A stretch of 64,000 bases of DNA from Monarcha castaneiventris obscurior. Lineage: Eukaryota; Chordata; Aves; Passeriformes; Monarchidae. Position 1 is the first letter of the stretch. Each line of letters starts with the position of its first letter. Below are positions 48,701 through 60,700 of the stretch, one piece after another. The translations under genes and the position numbers were made by a program. The stretch covers positions 43,484,501 through 43,548,500 of the forward strand of contig JAMPIT010000230.1 of the NCBI GenBank assembly GCA_026261815.1, written 5' to 3'. Under the pieces are notes generated by a model that was not told the origin of the DNA, ran no database searches, and saw nothing but the letters and a program-made list of their open reading frames with translations.

Positions 48701-51700
48701 GAATGCTAGTTGGAAGAAAAACACTTTTTTTCCACAGCATTGGTAGGAAAAAAGTACTAGGCTGAATCACAGAGGCATGCTTGTTTGGTAACTATAATGT
48801 ATTCTCTCTTTTTGTCCCCTTTGTTTTCATTTGTTTGTTTAGGTTGAATTTTCCTATCCTCCCCTGAAAGCTGGAGAAGGACATGACAGCCACAGTTTAC
48901 CAGAGGAATGGAAGTACTTGCCATTTCTTGCCTTACCAGATGGCGCTCACAACTATCAGGAAGGTAAGAAATGGGAGAGAAAAGTTGTGTATACTTCTGC
49001 TGCAACCCAGAGAAAAAACCTGATATCCAAACATCTGACCAATGATTCTTTTTACTGTTAGACTTCCTGCACTTTTTGTTTAAGTTGGAAAATACCTTGG
49101 CAAGGATATGTTCCTTCAGAGTTTAGGTGAAAGTAGATCATAAAGGTGTACTTCCTGTGTCAAGAATTCCAATGTCAATAAAAACTTAAGGGTTACATAT
49201 CAATTTTGCATAGTTCTAGCACAAAGGAAAGCTGCTGGCTTTTCAGAAGTTCTTTGAAGGGTGAATAAACTCTCCTCCAGTAATTAAGAGATTCTTAAAA
49301 TGACCTACAACTCATGGAAAGCCGTGTCAGTATAATGGTGTGAGCTTTAAAAGTGTATTTGTTGGCAGAATAAAGATAGAAGTATCTGTTTGCCATACAG
49401 TCACCAGCAAGTTCACTGCACTTTTTTTTTTAGTATTGCATTTATTCCTTTATTAGCAGTTCTATTCATCCGTCACATTTATATTTGTGTCCAGTTGTTT
49501 CATCTTTTTTTTCTGCAAAACACACAAGGAAGTCACTTTAAACAGCAAAATTGCAGAAAGCCTTTAATACTACTTTTAAGTTTGGTTTTTTTTTTTTTTT
49601 AGCTTGATATACTTAGCTTCCTTGTTGTCCAGCTTTTGAAGATCTCATTTGGAAACAAAGGAAGTTTATCAAAATAATCCCTTTCCTAGCAGCAGTAAGA
49701 GTGTGTCTGACTCCGCTCTGGGTCACGATTTTTGCTGAATTTCTGCATTGTTAAATACATTACAAGAAGTAGGCTACATTCAAAGCTAGGAAAATCACAT
49801 ACAGCTGCAATCTCTCTTGTCTCAGTACCATTCCAGTTAATACTCAACTTTGAGCGTTTTTATTGCTGTACTAAAAGAATATAAATGTTTATTCTTTGGT
49901 AAGGAAAAAAAAAGCATTGGCAGCAAAGCGGAAATACATATCCTTGTGTTTTGTAGGCAAGAATACACATGAACTTGAACCAGGCAAATAGATTTTCTGG
50001 TAATAATTGTATTTCATTTACTGTAACTTTATTAGATATCTGTTTTTTGAGTTTTAAAGTAATTCCTGCAGATAGTTGCATTTGTGCAAAGAGGTTGACT
50101 TGGTACAGGAAATCATCTCACAGGCTTTCTAAAACCCTAGGTGATCTCCAGAATATAAACTTGATCAAGGAAGTAGGCTTTTTTATAAAGAGTCCCCCTC
50201 TCTGTTGGTCATAATGCATATGGGATTGCCTCTCCTGTTCACTTTCTTACTATGAAGCAAACAAAAAATTAATGGTTGGTTTCAAAAAAGATTTCACACA
50301 TGTTTTGAAAGGAGAGGACAACTGTTTTCCTTTACTTGGGATTTAGCAACCTTTTTTTCAGTAGTAGCAGGTGTGTGTATGTGTGTGTTGTGTATCTCAA
50401 GCCATAAAAGTCTTTCTCTTCTCCTGTTTTATAGATACTTTTCATTTTCATTTTGCACTTGCACAGAGAGTATTTTCTGTAAGACTAGTTTCACAAATTC
50501 TTTTTGTTAGTATAGTGCTGGTCGTGGTGCAGATATCTACCTTGGCAGTGGTAGCAGCTACTCTAACCCTTCAACTGTGTGTATCCTCCTTGGTGTTTGG
50601 GGTTTTTTTCCTATCTTGATGGTGTCTGCCTCCTTAATGGCATCATGCTCCCATTTGTACACACTGACTCTGAGTGCCTTGCCTTTGCTCCTTTGTGCTG
50701 AATTGGGAAAGCAGCATGCCTGCAGGTTTCAGTGGTGCTTCTCTGCTGTCAGTAGCTGCTTCTGAAAAGCATTTTGGCTTGGTCTGACTAAACGTGAAGC
50801 TATCCTGCACAGCTGGAGATTCTTCCACAAATTATCTTGCAGTGTGAAAGCTAATTTGGGTCCAGACAACTTTATAGGTAACTTTTTCCTTTTTCTGTCC
50901 TTTTATTTTTAAATTTTAGAAAATAAATGTGTGCCAGTACTTTCAGCAGTAAACCTTTGATAAATAAGTGATGGTGAGGATAAATATACTGAACTCTTGT
51001 TGTGACTTACGAAATAGTCTCTTCTTTTTTTTTCTAGATACTGTGTTTTTCCATCTGCCACCGAGATGTGGGGATAGAACCACAGTGTATGGCGTCTCCT
51101 GCTATCGGCAGATTGAAGCAAAGGTAACTTTTCAAGTTGTGAATTAATTCTATGAATGAAATAATAGTCTTGATGCATTCACAAACCTAAAATTCAGTGG
51201 CTAGCATTGCACCAACAGGCAAAAACTGCATGATTGTCTTACATTAAAAGTCTGTGAAAATGAATACTGGAGTATGTAGCCTCAGAACCTGAGAACTATT
51301 CTTTGCCTTGCATCAGCAGGTGTATTGTGGTCTTTTGAAATGTTCAAGGCAACTGAAAAACACATTTTGTTTCTTGAGAGCCAATCCAGCCATCAGCACC
51401 AAGGAGCAAAATTCAATTGACAGTCTGTCAGGTGGAAAAGTTAAGTTTCCAGGAAGTAGGCTTTTTGGTTGAAAAAGTTGACATTTCTCCCCACAGAGAA
51501 TTTGAGTACTTACTGGGATCGATCCATGCAAGTGTAGGGATGTTTCTCTTCACCTACTTCCTTTGCCAAAAGTACACTTGCAGAGTAGACTGGAATTTTC
51601 CCATTCATGGAAGCTGCTTGGCAATATTAAACTTTAGCAGTAAAGCTGAAAAATTGAGGAAAGCCACAGTATGCACCTGATCACACTGAGAAATTAAGTA

Positions 51701-54700
51701 CTCAGTCTACTAAAATCATCCCATGTTTCCAAAAATAGTAATGGTAGTATGATCTGTGCACTTAGAATTGAGAAGTTATTACAAATTTATTTTAAAATTA
51801 CTTATTTTTTCAGTGAATTGCCAAGAATCTGGAATGTCATGTGGGTTTGAGTTTTAATTTACACCCTCTGAATATATGACTTGTTTATGTACTCTGTTTC
51901 TGTGTTAATTACATCTTGATTATATTTCAAGTTCCTGTTCTTGCTCTAGGAGAAATTTTACACATGCAGTTTTTAATTCCATTTCTTTTGAACTAAATTC
52001 CATGTTGGTTTTCATTGACGCATTATTTTTGCACCAGTCTTCACTGTATTCTGTGATTTAGAGTCTTGCTGTATTTAACTATGCAATAACTTGGCTTTAT
52101 TGTGCTCTTGATTCCAGTTTATGCTTTTTAGTAACCACTTAAGAAGATAAATAGATGTTTAAAATGAACGCTTTGGAACAACTAGAATAAAACCCAATGT
52201 GTTTCATATGACAGCTCTAGCACTCTCTCCATCTGTCCTTTTTGATGTGTGGGCTGCAGTCCATACATTTTCTGTTTTGTACAGTTAAGTGAATCATTTG
52301 TCTGTTTTCTGCCCTCACCGTTTCTAGGTTTGCTGCTAAGTGCTGGGACCATTTGTTCTGGCTGAGAATGTAGCTTATTTTGTGGATTAGCTTTTATTTT
52401 GTGGGTGGCTCAGAAACGATTCTTGGGTATGAAACAAACAATTTCTAGGCAGAGACATTTTAATCTGGTCGATTTGCACAGATGATGTTAGAGTAGAGCA
52501 AGTGATGTGTTGTGGTTTCTCTCCCGTACATTCACCTGAGTTAAAATGTCATTTCATTTTCCAGGCTGTTGCCTTTTTCTCATGTTAGTGTCTTTTAAGC
52601 AGTTCTTTGCCAATTGTCACAGCTGTATTTGGATCTTTGCTGGACACAATGAGATGAGAATACAGCTCTGACCTGTCAGTGCTATGGCTCTTTTTACTAG
52701 GTAGAATCATCGAATCGTCATAGAATAGTTTGTGCTGGAAGGGACCTCAAAGATCATCTAGTTCCAACTCCCTGCCATGGGCAGGATGCTACCCACTAGA
52801 CCAGGTTTCTCAAAGTGCCATCCAGCTTAGTCTTGAAAGCTGCCAGGGATGGGGCATCCACAGTCTCATTGCTTTCCTAGCCAACATCCACGTGGTTGAA
52901 TTCCTCCCTTAGGATGAGAGCTTGCGAGCACAGTGCTTCCTGTAGCTGAAGCAAGAAGGCCTTGTCGTCAGGCTCCCCCTGATCAGGCAGCTTGTAGTAG
53001 ACCCCAGCCAGGTGTCCTTTGTCAGTGCTGTCCTTGATTTTTACCCACAAACTCTCAACCTGTTTGTGGCTATTTCTCAGAGGCAGCTCTTCACAATCTA
53101 GCCTTTCCTTAACACAGGGGATGACACCCGTGCCTCTCCCTCACAGCCTATCCCTTCTGAAAACATAAGAGCATACTGTTGCATGGTTTGGATATTCCAC
53201 CATTGAAGATAGCCAGTTTTAGGATTTTGTTTAAATAGGGGGGTAGTATGTGGCAGCTAGACTTGGGAAAGAATTCTTTTTGAAATTGTGTTTGGGTAAA
53301 AATACTGTAATACTTCTATTTCTTAGGCATTAAAAGTACGGCAAGCAGACATCACCCGAGAAACTGTACAGAAAAGTGTCTGTGTTCTCAGTCAGCTGGT
53401 AAGAATGTTTGTTTAACTCCCAAAACACTTTCAGGTAACCTTAACAATTGTTCTTCCATGGAACATTTGGCTTCAAGCATCTCTCTTAGCCATTGCAGAG
53501 TAACAAAATACTGAAGTAAAATGGAATTTGAAGGCTTGGCATTTGAGTGAGCTGCCTTGAATTGTGGTATCTGCTTGTAATTGGAAAAGTGTCTGCCTGT
53601 TGTCATGGATGAGGATACCTATTTGTACTTTTGATCCTTTTTGAATGCTACTAACTCAATTTCATGTGGTAGGATTGGGGAGTTTGGCTTGTATAAGAGG
53701 GGGTGGGGTTGGAAGGGGCCTCAAAGATCATCTAGCATAGTAGCTGGAGAGAGTGGCTGCTACCTTCAGCTATGAGGGAGGTTTTCTGATAGCCACACAT
53801 GCAGTATATTCTTGTTTTGAAGAGACAAGTTTGTTTCTACCTATTCATCAAAAGCTGCTGGTCGCCAGGCAGGGAACAGAAATGCTTTTTGTGCTTAAAG
53901 CTGAAGAAAGAAGTATTACTGGAGCTTCATGAGCAGTGTTAAAGCAGGAAACTACTTTTCCAGAAAGATGTCCAGTGAGAGTATGGTACATGCAAATGGA
54001 AAGAAAATTAAATTATCATCATTTAAAATGAGCACAGGAGAAAGATGCTGGGAGTTAGCCACTGAGGACTGCTCATCCGTGAACTCCATGTATAATAAAG
54101 TGTCAGCGTTGCAAGATAAGCATGGAAGAAGATTAAAGTTCAAAATGAGTGACTAAATAGTTTTATTCACTTACTTTTGTGTTTGTTTTTCTTCCAAGCC
54201 TTTGTATGGGTTACTTCAGGCAAAGCTGCAACTCATCACACATGCATATTTTGAAGAAAAAGACTTCTCACAAATTTCAATTCTAAAGGTAATTTTGCAG
54301 TAAAATCCACACAGAACAGCTTTCAGTGTACGGCCACAAACTTCAGTGTTTCAATTTAGTGCTCAAATATTCATTTTGCATAAGTCATTCAGTTATTCAG
54401 CTCCTGTAATACTTTAACATGAACTAAATGTACTGCCCTAATCTGACAGAGAGTCAACTTTCTGATTTGTAATGAGATATGAGTGTGATTGTCAGCCTGT
54501 ATTTCTGTTGATTTCATTAGTAAAATTTTGCTTTCTTTCTGGAATAAGCCACTGAAATCCTTGAATAAGTGAATTTTATTTATTCTGGGTTTTGTGTGAC
54601 CATGTGCCATTAACACTTCTGGGTTGTTTTTTTTTTTTGCCTTTGTTCTGTAACTTTTACAGGAACTTTATGATCATATGAATAGTTCTTTGGGCAATAC

Positions 54701-57700
54701 TTCATTAGAAGGGTCACAAGTTTATCTTGGTAAGTGGCTTGTTTTCTACAAAGCAGCAGAGATGATGTTACACTAAATAACACATGCTTCTCCTGAGCTA
54801 ATTTGCTTATGTGCATTAATAGATTAAGCACCAGAGGTCTGCATTTCTTTATTAATGAAATAAATGTAAATTGTAGTGTTGCTTTCATAATGGGAGCTAG
54901 TTGCAGGTTGAAAGCCATACTACTCCTTGATCTAAGAGTCTGACTACCAGCTGTTTATCTGCTTTTGGTAAACAGTACCTTCTTAATTTTGAGATTGAGC
55001 ACCCCACACCATCAAATTATTCAAGCTTACATCTACCTGTTATTTAGGATATCTCACCATGCACTTCCTTGTGTTTTTTAAATGCACAGTGTAGTACTTC
55101 AGTGTTTCCCTAATGCTGTGTGGCAGCCAACAGGAGTTAACTCAGAGCACAACTATTCATGTTGTTATGATCTCTATTGTCGATGAATTCTTGCTCCTGC
55201 TGAAAAAAAAAAAGATTTTGTGTGAATTCTGCTGTTGAAATAACCACATTCACACAGAATCCGTAATTGTTATCTCCCTCATGCTGAAAAAATGGTGACA
55301 AGAAGTGAGTTAGTACCCCTATGAACTGTTGAACTGTAATAATTGCTCTCTTTTTGGTGTCTCAGGTCTGTCTCCTCGGGATCTTGTTCTCCATTTTAGA
55401 CACAAGGTAGGCATTCTCTACTAGCTATAGAAAGGACTGCACTATTTTGTGGGTTAAAATGCTTTGTGAGGAGCAGAAAAATAAACATATCTTGACGTAC
55501 CTGAGCTAGGGCTAAGAAGACTGTTTCCTAGGTACTGCTGCTTACAGCCTCCTGATTTTTACCTCCAATTCCACCTGCATAACTTAGTGAAAGCACATTC
55601 CAGACTAAGGGGTTTTGTTAGTTTGAGGGATTCTTGGGGATTTCTAGGTTTGTGTGACGTTTTTCAGTCCTGTCTCAAAGTGCAAATGCTGTCTCATTTA
55701 TGATCTTGTTTCTATTTCCTGTTTCTCATTCGATGAATGTGATAAAAGACTATTGCTAAAGTCTGTAAAGACACAACTTGGAGCATTTTCCCTGTGTTTT
55801 GTAAATTTTGTAGCTTCTGCCATCATAGAACCTGAGAGGACTTGGACCTCTCCTTCTTTTCCTTCTTTCTGTTGAAATTGAGTGTGTATCTTATAGCTAA
55901 AGTACAAATAGCATTTAGAATCTTTTATTAACTGAGATGCATCAAGGAAACAAGTTAAAGAATCTGAATTTCATGGTGTATTTGCACCTGCTTAGTAGAT
56001 TTTTGGGGTAGGACTCATGTTTGTTTAACTTCAGATGTCTGCCAATCATACCTCAGAAGCATCTGTGTTTTTCCTTGAATGTAGAGAGTCTGGACAGCCA
56101 CTTCTGATCTAGATGCTTCTTGTCTAGGTGCCTAAAATTAGGTGAGGTGAATACTATTCTTGTAATTTTGCTGGATTTTTTCAGTAATTCTGTGGAGGAA
56201 CTCTTTCATGTTTATGCAGTTTACTGTTTTTTAAAATTCTGGAATTGCACAACATGTTCTTTTTGCTAAGCTACGTATGATTCAAATTACACAGCTCTTG
56301 TTTGTGGAGGTTTTGGTTGGTTTTTGGGGTTTTTTTGCATCTCATGCTATTTTTAAATGTGTGCTCGGGTGGAGAAAGGATGTTGGAACACTGGTTTTCA
56401 CTGGTCAAATGCATTTGGCCATTTGATAGTTATGCAGTGATTAACATAAAGCCTTGAACAAGGGATTATACTTGCACAGTGTTTTTCGAAAATGGCATTG
56501 GTTCACTCACCATATTTTTTCTTTTTGTGTTTTTTCAGGTCTTGATTCTTTTTAAATTGATTCTTCTAGAGAAAAAGGTAATGTTTTGTAAGCTGAGGCA
56601 GGTAGTTTAAATTAAATGCAACTGTTAAATTTTTTTCATACATGAAATAGAAGCATCTGAATTCATATCAACAACTTTGTGTCAGTATATAAATTGGGTT
56701 GTTAGGCTAAAAGAAACTGCTGTGTGTTGACCTATTAATTTGTCTCCACTTCTGTCCACACTTTGCTTCTTTAGTTGCTACCCCAGCCAGAGTAAGTAAA
56801 AGGTGATGAAATGCAGCCAGAGAAACTTAACCTACTGTAAAATATAGGACAGGACACACATCCTGCAGATGGGTACCTGTGGGGAGGAACTGATAGGAAA
56901 TGTGGGTACCTAGAAGGGCACATACAGCTTTACAGAAATTCAGTAAGTAGAACTTCTGGTTCAGGCTTTAAATAGACAGATCAAAGTAAACAAGTGAAGT
57001 GTCCTTCACACCTGAATTGCATGGACACCTGCAGGGACAATGAAGAGAGCTGGATCTGTTAGGTCAGACTGAACTCAGATTATAAATTGGTAATACTGCT
57101 GAATTTTAGGCTCAGTACTTGCTTTGGGCTATCTTACTGCCTCAGAAGTAATGCTATTTTAGTAATTTAAGTGTAATATGCAAAGTGTGAAAGCAGATGT
57201 GAAACTGAGGCATTTGTTTGCTTCTCTGTTCATATTAATGCCCTAGAACTAGAACTTTGAGTGAAATGACTGTGTATCAGCTGCCAGACACATTTATGCA
57301 GGGATTTTGTTTTGGTTTGTTTAAAAATGTTGTTTGAAGTTTTGTTTCAGTTTCCCAAATGCTACTTTTTCTTCAGTGAACCTGTTGTGTTAAAACCCAA
57401 TTTCTTCAGAGTGCTGAGAAGGCGTGTTAGAGTTTCCTGTTAGCTGCAGCTGGAAAGCCAGTAGGATTTAATCTATAAGTTATCAAAAGAGCTTTGCAGG
57501 TGTTTTTGAAAGTCTATATCCAAGACCTAGATATCTTTTGTGAGGCAGTAAATATGCTATTCTGTTTCAAAACAGATGTAGCAGCTTCTCTGAAGCTTTA
57601 GCAGTTGTCACTTAATTCTGTAAGTCAGATACACCTTGACAGTTCTCAATATTTGTTGATGAGAATAAATGCAGTTTCTGCATTAAAGGGGTATATGCTG

Positions 57701-60700
57701 AAGGCTGTGGCAAAAGGTATACTTGAAGAAAATACAATTATGGCACAGTAGGAGTCACCAGATCAGTTCAGCATTTGGAAATATACAAAGAAAGGACTTC
57801 ACTGAGCTACAGTTCTTCTCTGAAACTGCTCAAACCACGAGACACAAGTGCACAGGAAGAGAGGAAAGAGAAGGTTTCCCAAGTGTGTTCACATTGCTCA
57901 AACATACGAAATTGCTTTGAAAGTAACTGAATGCTTATGGAACAAACCTGCAGGTTGCTTTGTGTCTGTTTTTCCCTAAGCTCTGACAGGAAGATAACAC
58001 TTGAAATTTCAAAAGAAAGTTTTGGTTTTCAGGCACTGCCTGTTTTCTGGCAGATGTTATGGTTTCAGAATAACTGTGGGAATCTGTATGTTCAAAGACC
58101 TTAAATGTAATGTGCAAGAAGCCACTAGTAATGCCAATTTTCCTTGATCTGAAAAATGCCACAGACTAATTTCCTTTAATCTGTAGCAATTTGGTTGATG
58201 TTTTTCCACAGGCTAAAAGAATTTTTTTCACCTCTCAGCTGTTATTAGGCTGGAAGACTACTTCCAGATGGTGATCATTTCACTTTCTGCTGCCAGGACC
58301 ACCCAGTTTGCTGAAATAAATGCTGTGGGCCATGTAGTGGGGTTGGGAGGGATAAGGAACTGTGCATCCTTTTAGACAGAAAGATGGCAGAGGGACCTGA
58401 TGAAACAAATATAGAAAAGTATTTGCCTTAAGTAAGTGGCATACCCAAACAAAAACCTAGACTGGAATAGATTTCTTTAAAACAAGGTTCTTCTTTATAG
58501 ACTTAATTATTTCTGTAGGCTTAAAAATAAGCTTGGCTAAGAATGCACGGTGTCTGAGAATCTAAACCTGTGGGAGTATCATAGGCTTCCTGTTGCAGTT
58601 CATTGCTATTATATCATACATTTTTCATACATACATTATAAAGCAGCATCTTTAAAGTTAGAATTTATTCCCCTTGGAGTCAGCCAAAACTCCACAGATG
58701 AGCTGCTTGTTCTTCTCATCATGCTTTCTCAGGGATTGTTGCAATTTGAATTCACTATCTTGTACAATTTTTTCTTTTTAATGTGTTTAGGATAATACAC
58801 ATAGTCTGGTTTTAGCTGAGGTACCATTAAACATCATTTGGACTGTGTTAAGGCTGTGTAGATCTTTCTCTTGCTTCCATCAATTCACTAGCTTGTAGAC
58901 TGGCAAATACTAGTGGGACATGAGTTATTATTCATCAGTCTCTTCTAAAGTGTCTTTCTTTCTTACAGCAGAAGTCTCTTATTAAGACTAAGTCCACAAA
59001 CTTGCACTTTTAATTTCTTCATACACCTATTAAACTGGACTACAAAGCCATAAAGTCAGATCATTCTGTATTCCTTTGCATTCTTGATCCCTCGTAATGC
59101 TCATGTATGGTTTTTTTACTGGTATTGTGCTGATTAGGGATGTAAAAATGGCATTGTTAAACAAGTTTACTTTTGTGGGGATTTTTTGGCTTTGGGTTGT
59201 TTGGTTTTGTTTGTTTTTTTCCCCCTCGTTCCCCCTTTTTCCCTGAAGGCCTATTTTGAAGAAATTCCTGTAGTAATATTCATTCTGGCTTCTGTTTCTT
59301 CTTTCATTGCTAGCCTTTGACACCCCCTTTTGAATTCCTAACTAATTTACTAATTCCAGTCTCTCTGATTTAATTAAGGAGATTCTGTTTTCCCATGTTA
59401 TCCCTTAAGTGCTTTACCAAAGTTAGTATCAGTCATGTCTTCTGTTTCCAAAAAATCTTTTTTGTTACATAAGAATATTACTGTAATAAATGCATGCAGC
59501 ATTTATCCTGTTTTTAATTTATCTACATATCCTTAATATAACTCCTTAAAAGAAATGTTTTTGCATAGGTTTGTGTTTGTGTTCTGGAATGGAGATTACT
59601 TGGCCTCTTTGATTTAGAACAGAGAATTTAATGTGAAACAAATGAGCAAGAATTTATGCAGCATGCCAGGAACAACTTTTTTCTGTTGGTCCTTCAGTCA
59701 CTGGACCAATTTGGAAAAAAATCTTAAAAACTGATAGAAAAATCTGAATAACTGACAAGTGTGTTACAAACACATGTGTGTGTATATATATATATAACAT
59801 ATATTACAAATATTATACAAGGATTCTATAGACATATTTAAATATTTACTTTGAACTGTTGTAGGAAGTTTTGTTAGTAAGCAGACTTTCTAATGTAACA
59901 TAAAAAGCAGTGCCTTGAATAGTTTGCATGTGTCATTTGTCTTGCATAAGTGTAATGTTATTTTTCTCATTCTCCCCTCCCTAATTCCCCTTTTCTGTCT
60001 TGCAATCTCTTTTCCTCCCATTGCCCTCCCCCCTGCCACCAGGTGCTGTTTTATATTTCTCCTGTAAATAGATTGGTGGGAGCTCTGATGACTGTCCTGT
60101 CACTCTTTCCTGGTAAGAGGAGAAGTTTGAACTTCTTTTTGTATGCTTTCTGGTGATAACTGAGACTGGTTGTGCTATCACTTGGAAATCAACTCATGTG
60201 ATGATAAAGTTAGGTTGATATGTTGCCTGAAAAATGGGTGACTTGTATGCATGTCCATGTACTATGCATACACCTCTGAACACTTACTACTTGCACTTTA
60301 TGGGTTGTTTCTTGTGCTTAATTGGAGCCACTGGATTTTCTGTATTTCCTGTGGGTGACATAAATGGGGCCCCTGAATAAGTCACACATTTGTGTTGAGT
60401 TCCTTAAAACCCCAAAATAGAAACTTTTCTTTCCACATGTGCTCTTAAAAAACAAACACTCCAAGAAACATAACCCCTAACCTTGCTAATCCTTAGCTTC
60501 TAACCAATCTTCTTAAGGCAAAAATGTTAGGGCAGATTCTTTACGGGAGAAAGTGTGGGGTTTGGGTTTGCTTTTTTTAACACACCCCTGTCTCCCCATA
60601 GCAGTGTTTAAAATACATTATTTCCTCTATGTACATGAGAGCACTTTTTTTTTCCCCCTACAGAAGTCACTTAAATTTCTGTTGAGATGCTGATATTTGT

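Larger units (their letters stand above)
33328..48842. other. AVL9 intron 1, 15.5 kb
   Basis: No additional coding exon is recognised. It contains a possible eroded LINE reverse-transcriptase region (34983-35260), a CR1 fragment (36058-36212), a GC-richer patch (41040-41720), an AT-rich simple tract (42410-42535) and an LTR-like repeat (46620-47643). The rest is plain unique-looking intron. Confidence 0.6.
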
